From NCBI RefSeq assembly GCF_016595525.1, contig NZ_JAENII010000006.1, positions 124,001-188,000 on the forward strand: a DNA stretch of 64,000 bases, given 5' to 3'. The stretch's first letter is position 1, and each line of letters opens with the position of its first letter. Shown here one piece after another: positions 1 through 9,310 of the stretch. Under the pieces are notes generated by a model. The model was not told the origin of the DNA and did no database searches. It worked only from the letters and a program-made list of their open reading frames with translations. The DNA comes from Haloferula rosea (GTDB taxonomy: Bacteria; Verrucomicrobiota; Verrucomicrobiia; Verrucomicrobiales; Akkermansiaceae). The position numbers and the translations under genes are program-made.

Positions 1-1
1 C

Positions 2-1096
2 TCCAATATCGATGGGATCACCAACGCATCGGTGGCGGGGGCTTCCACGGTTTCCACTGGGATCGAGATTTCCATCCCGCTTGACCTCCTCGGAGGTGTC
101 ACCCAGCCACTGAAGATCTGTGCCTTCATCAACAACGGGAATCACACCTTCCTCTCGAATCAGGTGCTTGGCAGCTTGCCGGCAGGAACCAGCAACCTTG
201 GTGGACCGGGCACGGTCAATTTCGAATCGGAGCCATCCGGAACCGACCAGTTCTTCCTCGTCACAGCCGAGATCAATGCCGGAGTGGAGGCGACCCTGGA
301 CGCGGGTGGAGGAAGAACCACGGCAGGAATCGTAGTCAATGATGGGGCAATCGGCGGGATCGTCGGTATCTCGGGCGATACGACCGTGGCGAGGCACGGG
401 TTTGTTGGGCAGATCTATGATGCCGTCGCCTTGGAGCTCGGAGCGAGCCCGGCACAAGTCGACGAAGGGCAAACCAGGCAACTGACGGCGGTGGAGGTGA
501 TGGACGACCAGACGACGCTGGCTCTTGATCCTGCCGAAGTGGAGTGGGTCAACAACAGCGATGCCCTGACTTCGATCAGTGCTGCAGGGCTGGCTACTGC
601 GGGCACCGTATTTAAGGACAGCTTGGCAAACGTCGGCGGCACCCGTGCAGGCCTCGCTGATCCAGACGGCTTCGATCTCACTGTGATCAACGTTGGTGAG
701 GACGATTTTGGCAGTTATGCCGCAGACGGGATCGACGATGATTGGCAGGTGGATTTCTTCGGGATCGGAAATCCAGAAGCCGCACCGGGTGAAAATCCAG
801 ACGGGGACAGAGACGACAATCTGATGGAGTTCCTTGCCGGATTTGATCCGACCGACGCCTCCCAGTTCTTCCAGTTCAAGATCGAAGGTTTCAGTAATCC
901 CGGCACCTTGGATCTGAAGCTCAACAAGGTGATTCCGGGTCGGGTTTATCACTTGTTGGAAAGCGGTAATCTCACCGCGCCGTTCGCCGAGGTCTCGAGC
1001 TTCAGCGTCACGACGGAGGAGCTTGAAAAGATCATCCAGGATGGCGACGCGCCGGCTGATCGAAACTTCTATCGAATCGAAATTTCCAAGCCCTAG
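2..1096 (+). CDS. Secreted protein with shared anchor-type domain, 3' part only
   Basis: The reading frame is open from base 2 of the window, so the gene starts upstream and only the last 364 or so codons are seen. The first visible residues match a domain also found at the N-terminus of the protein at 4521-9137 and in the middle of the one at 9311-13222; the segments with IDG, GIE-x-IPL and ICAFINNGNHTF are shared by all three. Then come a bacterial Ig-like stretch (residues about 130-210 of the visible part), an acidic DGDRDDN linker like thrombospondin type 3 repeats, and a C-terminal domain ending NFYRIEISKP. There is no PEP-CTERM signal. Function unknown; probably a cell-surface or exported protein, the first of three consecutive relatives. 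Confidence 0.75.
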   Translation, partial: SNIDGITNASVAGASTVSTGIEISIPLDLLGGVTQPLKICAFINNGNHTFLSNQVLGSLPAGTSNLGGPGTVNFESEPSGTDQFFLVTAEINAGVEATLDAGGGRTTAGIVVNDGAIGGIVGISGDTTVARHGFVGQIYDAVALELGASPAQVDEGQTRQLTAVEVMDDQTTLALDPAEVEWVNNSDALTSISAAGLATAGTVFKDSLANVGGTRAGLADPDGFDLTVINVGEDDFGSYAADGIDDDWQVDFFGIGNPEAAPGENPDGDRDDNLMEFLAGFDPTDASQFFQFKIEGFSNPGTLDLKLNKVIPGRVYHLLESGNLTAPFAEVSSFSVTTEELEKIIQDGDAPADRNFYRIEISKP

Positions 1097-1167
1097 TCAG
1101 CCCAACGCACGCGACCCGCTTCGACACTCATTTCCAATCCCAAAAATCACCAAACTCCCAAACCACG

Positions 1168-4095
1168 ATGAAACTTCTAGCAACGATCCTCACCTCCCTC
1201 TGTCTGTGTGGTGCGGCGCAGGCGGCACCTCCATCCATCATCAACTACCAGGGCCGCGTCTCGGTGAATGGTGAGAACTTTGATGGCACCGGCTTGTTCA
1301 AGTTCGCGCTGGTTGATGCGGTGGGTTCGACAAGTTACTGGGGCAACGACGGGACCGGCGCGGCAGGGGGCGAACCCACGGCGGCAGTGTCATTGCCGGT
1401 GAACAAGGGACTCTACGCGGTGGGGCTTGGCGACACGGCACTGGGAAACATGACGGAGGTGCCTGCGTCGATTTTCGCGGGTCAGGATGATGTCCGGCTC
1501 AGGGTATGGTTTGATGATGGAGTCAATGGGAGCATTCAGTTGGTGCCCGATCAACGGATCACCTCGGTGGGATACGCCCTGAGTGCTGCCCAGGCGGATA
1601 GTGTGGCGGATGGGTCGATTACCGGTGCGAAGCTTGCCGATGGAGCCGTCAGTGCTTCCAAGTTTGCCCCATCCATCCTTTCGGCGCAGTCCGGAGAAAG
1701 CTATGCCTACGCGCTGAATCCATCGGGAGAACTCGCTGTGAGCGTGGCATTCGATCAGGCGTTTCCACCTGGCACGATTCCTGAAGTAGAACTCCCGGCA
1801 GGTTGGGTTTTGTCCGGTGCCGCGAGCTCGACGGGCTTCTCCGCCACGAACGATTCTCCTACGTTCGGGACAGCGGTTGCCGACAGTTCGGCTGGCTCGG
1901 GGCAGTTCACCTCGCTTGCTCTGGTAGATGGCCGCCCGGCGATCAGTCAGTACAACGCGACGACGGGCGATTTGACCTTTGTGATCGCGGTGGATGCCGG
2001 CGCGACCAGTTGGAACCCTCCGGTCGTGGTGGATTCTGCTGGTGATGTCGGGGCTTACAATTCGCTCGCTGTCGTCGATGGACGACCTGCGATCAGTTAC
2101 TTCGATGACACCAATGACGACCTGAAATATGTGATCGCCGACGATGCGTCCGGCACGACCTGGGGCACACCCGTGACGGTGGATTTCCCAGGTTCTGTTG
2201 GCACCTACACCACGCTGAAAGTCGTGAACGGGCGTCCGGCGATCAGTTATTACAGATCGGATGCGGGAGACTTGAAGTACGTGCGGGCCAATGATGCCAC
2301 GGGTGCAACTTGGCCAGTCCCGGGAACCGTTGCGAGTTTCAACGATGTCGGGCAATACGCGTCGATGGAAATCGTCAACGGTCGGCCAGCCATTAGCTTC
2401 TTCGATGCCACCGAGGAAAGTCTCTACTACGTCCGGGCGGGAAATGAGGACGGGTCGTTTTGGGGTGGGCGGGTGCTGGTGGACCAAGGATCCGCGATAT
2501 TCATATTCAGCCCCGAAGCCGGGCGTTACACCTCGCTGGCGGTGATTTCGGGCAGACCGGCAATCAGCTACACCAGTGGCTCCACGACTTCATCTGACCT
2601 CGCCTACAAACGGGCCAACAACAGTGATGGCACGAGTTGGGGGCCGCGGATTATCGTGGATTCAGCAGGGGCGAACGGCCCATCGACTTCCCTGGTGGAG
2701 ATCAATGGCCGTCCCGCCATTGCGTACTACAGCCCGACTGCCGATTTGCGTTACGTGGTTGCCAGTGACTCAGTCGGTGGAACTTGGATGGCACCCCAAG
2801 TGATCGACAGCGTTGGCGATGTTGGTCGAGAGGCGGCTCTCGCCTTGATCGATGGTCGCCCAGCCATCAGCTACTCGGACCGCACCAATGGACAACTCAA
2901 GTATGCCACTCTCGCCGGACCGGAGTCTTGGACTGCCACGACTGGAGATATCGCGCCTATCCTTGCCACCGGCGTGGCAAGTGGTGGCATCACGGCAAGC
3001 ATGTTGGGAAATGATGCGGTGTCTGGATCAAGCATCGCGGATGGCTCGGTGGGCTCGGCTGATATTGCGGATGGCTCGGTGGGCTCGGCTGATATTGCGG
3101 ATGGCTCAGTGGGCTCAGCTGATATTGCGGATGGCTCGGTGGGCTCGGCTGATATTGCGGATGGCTCGGTGGGCTCGGCTGACATTGCGGACGGCTCGGT
3201 GGGCTCGGCTGCTATCACTGACGGCTCGATCACGGCGGCAGACTTGTCCGGGGCGATTGGAGTATGGACTCAGAGTGGTGGGAATGTGCATCGCACGACC
3301 GGGAATGTCGGAATCGGTCTGTCCAATCCATCCACGGCACTTGAAGTCAACGGCACGGTGAAAGCCACAGCCTTTATCGGGGCACCCAGTCCCAAAGGAT
3401 GGCTGACTTTTGGCCCAGGTAGTTCCAGCTGGGTCTGCCCGCCGAATGTCACGACCATCACCCTAGACATGCGCGGGGGAAATGGCGGCGGCGGTGGTGG
3501 TTCGAGCGGAAACAGTGGACAAACGATTGAGGTGCCAAATCCATTTGGCAGCTTCACGACCCTCCAGCTCGGCGGTTCCGGCGGTGGTTCTGGAGGTGAG
3601 GGTGCCTATCTAAAAATCGCGCTTCCAGTCACCCCCGGGGAAACTTACACCCTTGAGGTCGGTTCCGGTGGGATGGGGGGTGCGCTTGGGGCGGCGGGCG
3701 TTGCGGGTGGTGTGACCCAGTTCAAGCTTGGTTCCACCGTGTTGGCGACCGTGGCTGGCGGCGGCGGGGGAGGAGCGGGGTCGATCATGTCGACGATCCT
3801 CGATGGACCTCGGTTGCTGGGCGTCCCGACTGCCGGAGGTCCGGCAGGACTCGGTGGAGTGTCCCCAGCAATTCCCCTTGCTCTGGCCGAAGACGGAGGT
3901 GGCGGAGTAGCTGGTTCCAGTGCAAACGCAGGCACTGGACCAGGCGGAGGCACCTACTCCGGCGACGCGAACTTTGGAGATCCCAGCACGGAAAGCGGTG
4001 CGGGTGGAGCAGGTCGTCGCTACGGGAACGCTGCCCGTGCTGCCACCGCCGGCCTGCAAGGCGCACCCGGCAGCATCCTGATGAGTCTGTATTGA
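1168..4095 (+). CDS. Secreted seven-repeat propeller, tandem-repeat and glycine-rich protein
   Basis: This 975-residue protein starts with a clear signal peptide (MKLLATILTSLCLCGAAQA) followed by a SIINYQGRVS segment. Residues about 230-590 hold seven units of roughly 50-55 residues, each with the motif GRPAI(S/A), which suggests a seven-bladed beta-propeller. Residues about 620-690 are six near-identical 10-residue repeats (ADGSVGSADI). A segment with GNVGIGLSNPSTALEVNG follows, a motif common in phage tail-fibre-like and adhesin stalk proteins. The last 230 residues are glycine-rich and begin with WVCPPNVTTITL, the entry motif of a known glycine-rich domain class. A surface adhesin or fibre role is inferred. 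No Shine-Dalgarno site is visible before the ATG. Confidence 0.8.
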   Translation: MKLLATILTSLCLCGAAQAAPPSIINYQGRVSVNGENFDGTGLFKFALVDAVGSTSYWGNDGTGAAGGEPTAAVSLPVNKGLYAVGLGDTALGNMTEVPASIFAGQDDVRLRVWFDDGVNGSIQLVPDQRITSVGYALSAAQADSVADGSITGAKLADGAVSASKFAPSILSAQSGESYAYALNPSGELAVSVAFDQAFPPGTIPEVELPAGWVLSGAASSTGFSATNDSPTFGTAVADSSAGSGQFTSLALVDGRPAISQYNATTGDLTFVIAVDAGATSWNPPVVVDSAGDVGAYNSLAVVDGRPAISYFDDTNDDLKYVIADDASGTTWGTPVTVDFPGSVGTYTTLKVVNGRPAISYYRSDAGDLKYVRANDATGATWPVPGTVASFNDVGQYASMEIVNGRPAISFFDATEESLYYVRAGNEDGSFWGGRVLVDQGSAIFIFSPEAGRYTSLAVISGRPAISYTSGSTTSSDLAYKRANNSDGTSWGPRIIVDSAGANGPSTSLVEINGRPAIAYYSPTADLRYVVASDSVGGTWMAPQVIDSVGDVGREAALALIDGRPAISYSDRTNGQLKYATLAGPESWTATTGDIAPILATGVASGGITASMLGNDAVSGSSIADGSVGSADIADGSVGSADIADGSVGSADIADGSVGSADIADGSVGSADIADGSVGSAAITDGSITAADLSGAIGVWTQSGGNVHRTTGNVGIGLSNPSTALEVNGTVKATAFIGAPSPKGWLTFGPGSSSWVCPPNVTTITLDMRGGNGGGGGGSSGNSGQTIEVPNPFGSFTTLQLGGSGGGSGGEGAYLKIALPVTPGETYTLEVGSGGMGGALGAAGVAGGVTQFKLGSTVLATVAGGGGGGAGSIMSTILDGPRLLGVPTAGGPAGLGGVSPAIPLALAEDGGGGVAGSSANAGTGPGGGTYSGDANFGDPSTESGAGGAGRRYGNAARAATAGLQGAPGSILMSLY
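3031..3210 (+). repeat. Six tandem 30-bp coding repeats
   Basis: Six direct copies of a 30-bp unit (gatattgcggatggctcggt plus gggctcggct; the first copy starts agcatc, the last gacatt) lie in frame inside the propeller/glycine-rich protein gene. Copies differ at only a few positions. There are no spacers, so this is not a CRISPR array. Each unit codes for ten residues. Such arrays can change copy number by slippage or recombination. Confidence 0.95.
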
Positions 4096-4520
4096 GGGTC
4101 CAGCCAAGAAGGCCCCATCGATTCACCTGCCTGCCTCCTGGAGCAGTAATCCTGAATTCGGAGATGAGAACCACTGATGACATGGAAGGCACGGATCTAT
4201 AATTCCTTATGAAATTCATCTCGATCCCCCCAGAGGATGAGTCGCCTAGTCAATCCAACTCACTGGTTATCCGGGTAGTTAAGTGCAATCGGTGGTTCCT
4301 GCTTTCTTTCCTAGGGTTATCGCTGAAGCCCGCCAAGACCGACCTGATCCGCAGGCACCAGAACCAAGAGGTTTTCCACGACGAAGACAGCCCCCCGGGC
4401 CGCTGGCACCGGGCGCGGGTCGAGGCGCTGGGAGGCGGGTCGAGGTGAAAATTCGGTCACACCCTGAAACGAATCCGTAAAAACGGGAAACTGAATACTA
4501 GCATCCGCTCTTCTCTGGCC
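4096..4520 (+). other. 425-bp intergenic region with duplicated leader
   Basis: No convincing gene is seen here; the short ORFs around 4209-4480 have no recognisable product and lack signal or domain features. The part from about 4330 to 4528 is similar to 9158-9318, upstream of the paralogous gene, including shared tracts such as gtcacaccctgaaacga and tccgtaaaaacggga. The shared stretch probably carries the promoter and 5' leader of the downstream beta-helix gene. Confidence 0.6.
4441..4520 (+). promoter_or_regulatory. Conserved leader of beta-helix gene, copy 1
   Basis: This 80-bp stretch directly before the ATG at 4521 is nearly identical to 9231-9310 before the paralogue. It contains the short palindrome ccgt-aaaa-acgg within tccgtaaaaacgggaaa. 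In this copy the codon matching the ATG at 9281 is CTG, so translation here must start at 4521. Promoter elements cannot be assigned with certainty. Confidence 0.45.
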
Positions 4521-7500
4521 ATGATCCCCCGCAACTCCCTCTTCTCCCTCTTTCTGATGGGCCTCTTCCCGGCTCAGGCGCAGATCACCGTCGATGGCAG
4601 CCGCGACGCTGCCTACGGCCCGCCTGTGGCCGTGCAGCTCGCGCCGACTGGTTTTGGTGACAATATGGATCCTGACCCGCTGATCGCCAACGGCTCGGAA
4701 CTCAATGCCGCCTACGCCGTGATCCGCGACGGCAAACTCCACCTGCTCCTAACAGGAAACCTGGAGACCAACTTCAACACGCTCGAGATCTTCATCGACA
4801 GCATCACGGGGGGCCAGAGCGTCATTCTTCCTGGCAACCCGGATGTCGATGGTGCCTTCCCGGCGCTCGACGGCCTCACCTTCGACAGCGGGTTCGAGGC
4901 CGACCACTATTTCACCCCTACCGGCGGCTTTCCGGGAGGGGCACCGCAGTTGAATTTCTACCCCAGCTACGGGCGGCTCAAGACCGCCACCGACCCTGGC
5001 GTCGGCATCTTCCTCGGCGAGACTGGCGCGGGAAACACCACGCTGCCCTTCGAGTTGGAGGAAGGAGTGCGGCTGGGCATCGACAACTCGAACATTGATG
5101 GAGTGAGCGTTTCCGATGCCTCGGGAGCCTCGGACGCAACCACCGGAATCGAGTGGGAAATCCCGCTTGCCCTCATCGGCAACCCCACCGGCCCCGTCCG
5201 CATCTGCGCCTTCATCAATGGCGGTGGGCATGGCTTCCTTTCCAACCAGTTCCTCGGCTCTCTGGCAGCGGCGACGCCGAACCAAGGATCTAACAAGGAC
5301 CTGAGCAGCCTGGCTGGCGACCAATTCTTCGACGTCCCCTGGCAGGTGACCAGCATTGCCGACAACGGCGCCGGTTCGTTGCGCCAGACCATCATCGACG
5401 CGCCGCCGGGCTCCACCATCACCTTCGATCCCACCCTTTCCGGTCAGACCATCGCGCTCTCCAGTCAAATCACGTTCGGAGAGAGTCTATTGATTGACGC
5501 ATCAGGGCTTTCCGCCGGGCTTACACTTACCGGTGGAGGTGCGCATCGGCACTTTTTGATCCCGGCTGGTATAACCGTAAGCATCCAGGGCCTGACATTT
5601 GAAAACGGTGAGGGCCAGAATGGCGGCTCTATCAGAAATTTTGGCACGCTGACCGTCCGGGATTGCAGCTTTCTCAACAATGGATTGGGCATCGACTTGA
5701 GTGAGGCTGGTCAAGGGGGAGGCATCTACAGTAGCGGAGCTCTGACACTCGAGGGCTGTACCTTCAGCGGCAACAGTGCCTTTCAAGGCGGAGCCGTTCG
5801 GAGCGTGGAGTCCTCCCTGAGCGTGGTGAACTGCACTTTCACTAACAATTCTGCCACCATCGGCGGGGCTTTCTCGGTGGCTGACGGTGGCCCCGATGCC
5901 GTCTTCAGGCATGTCACGATCACGGGCAACGATGCAGTGGTTTCGGGCACCTTCGGCGGCGGTGGGCTTTTCGTTTTTGGGAAAACAGTCAAACTCCAGA
6001 ATTGTATCATCGCCGGAAACACCAGTCCCCATGGGCCTGATATCCAGGCCGAATCGTCGACCTCCATTGATTCGGAAGGGGGCAATCTGGTGGGTAAGGA
6101 CTCCGGGTTCACTTGGAACCTCCTCAACTCCAGTGATCAGATCGGAACCGAGTCAGCTCCACTTGATCCTCTGCTCGCCCCCCTCGGCGACTACGGTGGC
6201 CCGACCCTGACCATGCCACCTCTGCCCGGTTCGGCGGCCATCAACTCAGGCCTCGATACTGGTGGCCTGCCGGCGACCGATCAGCGTGGTTTCCCGCGTT
6301 TCGTCAACAGCAACCCAGACAGCGGTGCGGTGGAGGTGCAGACTGCGTTGACGGTAGCGAATGCCAACGATTCCGGGGCCGGTTCGCTGCGCAATGCGAT
6401 CGCCGGTGCCGCAGTCGATGCCACCATTACCTTTGATGGGTCGCTCTCCGGCGAGACCATTACACTCACCAGCGGGCAACTGGTGATCGCTCGAAACCTT
6501 GAGATCGACGGATCAGTTCTTGGAGAGCGAGTCACGATTGACGCCAATGGCGTGGAGACTAGGCATCGAGTGCTGGAAGTGGCAGCGGGATCGGTCGTGA
6601 CGCTTGATTCACTGCGGTTGACTGGCGGTAACACGCCCGATGGTGGATCGTTAAGTGAGATCTCTGGCGGAGGGGTCTTGAACGGAGGCGACTTGACGCT
6701 TCGACGGGTCGAGATATCAGGAAACACAGCAGGTAGCGGCCTCGACCAGTCGGACGGCGGCGACGGTGGCGGTGTTTACAGCACTGGGCCGCTCGCCCTT
6801 GAAGACTGTCTCGTGCGTGACAACACCGCTGGCAGTGGTGGTGACTTCAGCAGTGATGATCCCGGTGACGGCGGATCCGGGGGAGGGATCTACTGCAACG
6901 GAACGCTTTCGCTCGAGAACAGCACGGTGACGGAAAACCATGCCGGAAAGGGTGGCTCCTACAACGGCAGCGGATCCCGTTCCCGCAACGGCGTGGGTGG
7001 TGCCGGTGGTGGCATCTACGCCAATGGCGCAGTCATGCTCTTGAACAGCGCAGTGACCCACAACGGCGCAGGTGACGGCGGCTTCTCTTCAGCATCGGAA
7101 GGCTGGAGTGGTGGTGATGGCCATGGAGGCTCGGGCGGTGGAATCTGGAGCGAGAGTGGGCTTATCCTGCAGAGAAGCGAGGTCTCCAGAAACTTCGCGG
7201 GTAACGGCGGGATAGCCCCCGAAAGGGAGGCTGCGGGTGGCTTTGGTGGATCAGGGGGTGGTATCTACTGTCGTGACAATCTGACGCTGGTCGACAGTAC
7301 CGTTGCGGAGAACACCACAGGTTCCGGGAATCGTAACGCAGGGGGTGGAGGAGGAGGGATTAGTTGCACCGGCAATTCCATCGTTCTGACGAATTCGACC
7401 GTCTCGGGGAATACCACGGGAACTGGGGGCGGCGTCAGCCCCGGAGGTTCAGGCGGAGGAGTTGGATGCGGTTTTCTATCAGTTGTCACGATGGTGAATT

Positions 7501-9137
7501 CCACCATATCCGGCAATATGGCCTCTGGCGGAATTGGGGGGATAGGCGTTTACGCTTCCCCCTTCACCTGCACCAATTCGATCATCGCCGGGAACACCGC
7601 TGCGTCCGACCCGAACTTATTCCTGAGTGGTGAGGATTTCTCAGCCGTCAACAATAGTCTGATCTCCGGTGAGCCAAAACTTGCCCCACTTGGCAACTAC
7701 GGTGGATCGACTCGAACCATGCCGCCACTCGAAGGTAGCCCCGCGATCGATGGAGGGATCGACACAGGGAGTCTGCCCCTCGCCGATCAGCGAGGCCTTC
7801 CCCGCGTGGTGGGTTTAGCTGTGGACATCGGGGCGGTGGAAACTGGCACAGGCATCGCTGATTTCACCGCACCGGTAGTGACTTCGGCTGGCGATGGGTT
7901 CGACGGGCTCGACACGAACGGAATCACTCTCCGCGAGGCCTGTGATCTCGCTGCCCCAGGTGCGATCATTACGTTTGATCCGAGCTTGGAAGGTCAGACG
8001 ATCATCTTGGAGGGTGGTCCGCTCAGGCTGGCGAGGTCGCTCGACATCATCGCCGCAGGGCTTTCTACGTCAGGGGTGACCATTTCCGGGAATGGGAAAT
8101 CCCGGCTTCTGAGTGTCGACGAAGGGGTGCTTGTGACCTTGGATTCGGTCTCGCTCATCGAGGGCAAGGCGATCGAATCCGGCGGAGCGCTGATCAACGA
8201 GGGTGAACTCACGCTCAGGAATGTCACCATCGCGAGGAGCCTCTCTTTTGAGAACGGAGGCGGTCTCATGAATCTCCCTTCCGGAAGCCTGACCCTGATT
8301 AACACCACCATCGCGGAGAATGTGGCCGCCGAGGCCGGTGGAGGGGTGTTCAACGCTGGCAGCATGAGTGCCACGCACGCCACTGTCTCGGACAACCTGG
8401 CCTTCTTCGGCGGGGGTGGCGGTGTCTTCACCGGAGGCAGTGGCTCAGCGGCGCTGGAGAATAGCATCGTGGCGGGGAACTTGGCCGCCAATGACCCCAA
8501 CCTGAGTGGACCTGCCGCGACCCTCACCGGCAACAACCTCCTCACCGGGAACCCCCTGCTTGCTCCGCTCGGGGACTACGGCGGCCTGGTACTGACCATG
8601 CCACCGCTGCCTGGCTCGCCGAGCATCGAGGGTGCGCTGCTTCTGGACACTACGCCTGACCTCGATCAACTCGGGAATGCGCGCCCTTCCGGTCCGCTGC
8701 CTGATCTGGGTGCGGTGGAGGCCTTCGGCTTCGGCAGCCTCACGCTGGCCGATGCCGACTTCGACGAGATCCCCGACCTCATCGAACCGGCCTACGCCCA
8801 GTTCTCGGTTGGCATCGATGACTCCGGCCTCGACAGTGATGGCGATGGGGTGAGCGATGCGGATGAACTGGGAGACATGACCAACCCGCTAGATCCCGCA
8901 GACTACTTCCGCATCCTGTCCTTCACCAAGGCCGCAGGCTTCACCCCGGAGACACCTGTCTTCGACCTCACCGTGAAGACCTTCCCGGGCCTTAGCTATC
9001 GCCTGGAGCGGCAGCAGGATCTAGCGGCACCGTTCGACCCGTTGGCGGATGGGAGCTTCATTGCGGATGAGTTCAGCGAGACCTTTCAGATCCAGTTGAT
9101 GCCGGGACGGGACTTCATTCGCGCGGTGCGGGAGTGA
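4521..9137 (+). CDS. Giant secreted parallel beta-helix protein (CSLREA / choice-of-anchor Q type)
   Basis: The 1538-residue protein has a signal peptide (MIPRNSLFSLFLMGLFPAQA). Residues about 20-265 are the domain shared with both neighbours. The rest is three to four right-handed beta-helix blocks. Each opens with a CSLREA-like motif (GAGSLRQTI, GAGSLRNAI, ITLREACDL) followed by ITFDP-x-LSGQTI, and closes with a DYGG-TMPPL-GS-DQRG motif typical of choice-of-anchor Q domains. Coils show repeated GGGIY and N-x-AG turns. An acidic DSDGDGVSDADELGD segment, like thrombospondin type 3 repeats, precedes a C-terminal domain ending MPGRDFIRAVRE that is almost identical to that of the next protein. 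No catalytic residues were identified; adhesin or polysaccharide-binding is possible. Confidence 0.85.
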   Translation: MIPRNSLFSLFLMGLFPAQAQITVDGSRDAAYGPPVAVQLAPTGFGDNMDPDPLIANGSELNAAYAVIRDGKLHLLLTGNLETNFNTLEIFIDSITGGQSVILPGNPDVDGAFPALDGLTFDSGFEADHYFTPTGGFPGGAPQLNFYPSYGRLKTATDPGVGIFLGETGAGNTTLPFELEEGVRLGIDNSNIDGVSVSDASGASDATTGIEWEIPLALIGNPTGPVRICAFINGGGHGFLSNQFLGSLAAATPNQGSNKDLSSLAGDQFFDVPWQVTSIADNGAGSLRQTIIDAPPGSTITFDPTLSGQTIALSSQITFGESLLIDASGLSAGLTLTGGGAHRHFLIPAGITVSIQGLTFENGEGQNGGSIRNFGTLTVRDCSFLNNGLGIDLSEAGQGGGIYSSGALTLEGCTFSGNSAFQGGAVRSVESSLSVVNCTFTNNSATIGGAFSVADGGPDAVFRHVTITGNDAVVSGTFGGGGLFVFGKTVKLQNCIIAGNTSPHGPDIQAESSTSIDSEGGNLVGKDSGFTWNLLNSSDQIGTESAPLDPLLAPLGDYGGPTLTMPPLPGSAAINSGLDTGGLPATDQRGFPRFVNSNPDSGAVEVQTALTVANANDSGAGSLRNAIAGAAVDATITFDGSLSGETITLTSGQLVIARNLEIDGSVLGERVTIDANGVETRHRVLEVAAGSVVTLDSLRLTGGNTPDGGSLSEISGGGVLNGGDLTLRRVEISGNTAGSGLDQSDGGDGGGVYSTGPLALEDCLVRDNTAGSGGDFSSDDPGDGGSGGGIYCNGTLSLENSTVTENHAGKGGSYNGSGSRSRNGVGGAGGGIYANGAVMLLNSAVTHNGAGDGGFSSASEGWSGGDGHGGSGGGIWSESGLILQRSEVSRNFAGNGGIAPEREAAGGFGGSGGGIYCRDNLTLVDSTVAENTTGSGNRNAGGGGGGISCTGNSIVLTNSTVSGNTTGTGGGVSPGGSGGGVGCGFLSVVTMVNSTISGNMASGGIGGIGVYASPFTCTNSIIAGNTAASDPNLFLSGEDFSAVNNSLISGEPKLAPLGNYGGSTRTMPPLEGSPAIDGGIDTGSLPLADQRGLPRVVGLAVDIGAVETGTGIADFTAPVVTSAGDGFDGLDTNGITLREACDLAAPGAIITFDPSLEGQTIILEGGPLRLARSLDIIAAGLSTSGVTISGNGKSRLLSVDEGVLVTLDSVSLIEGKAIESGGALINEGELTLRNVTIARSLSFENGGGLMNLPSGSLTLINTTIAENVAAEAGGGVFNAGSMSATHATVSDNLAFFGGGGGVFTGGSGSAALENSIVAGNLAANDPNLSGPAATLTGNNLLTGNPLLAPLGDYGGLVLTMPPLPGSPSIEGALLLDTTPDLDQLGNARPSGPLPDLGAVEAFGFGSLTLADADFDEIPDLIEPAYAQFSVGIDDSGLDSDGDGVSDADELGDMTNPLDPADYFRILSFTKAAGFTPETPVFDLTVKTFPGLSYRLERQQDLAAPFDPLADGSFIADEFSETFQIQLMPGRDFIRAVRE

Positions 9138-9230
9138 TGATCGGGCGACCCCGCCCTTCCAGCGCCAAGACCGACATGCCCCGCTGGCATAGGAACCAGA
9201 AGGTTTTCCACGGCGCGGATCGAGGCGGGG

Positions 9231-9310
9231 AGAGGTGAAAATCCTGTCACACCCTGAAACGACTCCGTAAAAACGGGAAAATGAACACTAGCATTCGATC
9301 TTCTCTCGCC
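9231..9310 (+). promoter_or_regulatory. Conserved leader of beta-helix gene, copy 2
   Basis: Second copy of the leader at 4441-4520, with the same gtcacaccctgaaacga and tccgtaaaaacggga tracts and the ccgt-aaaa-acgg palindrome. Similarity starts further upstream, at about 9158 (gccaagaccgac, agaaccaga-like and ggttttccacg). Together with the similarity of the genes, this indicates a segmental duplication that included the upstream region. Confidence 0.45.

Noticed and set aside
3031-3210. Possible CRISPR array
   Set aside because: The 30-bp units are directly adjacent with no spacers and lie in frame inside a protein gene.
4209-4480. Short ORFs in the region before the beta-helix gene
   Set aside because: Part of this stretch is the duplicated leader, and the frames are not conserved between the two copies.
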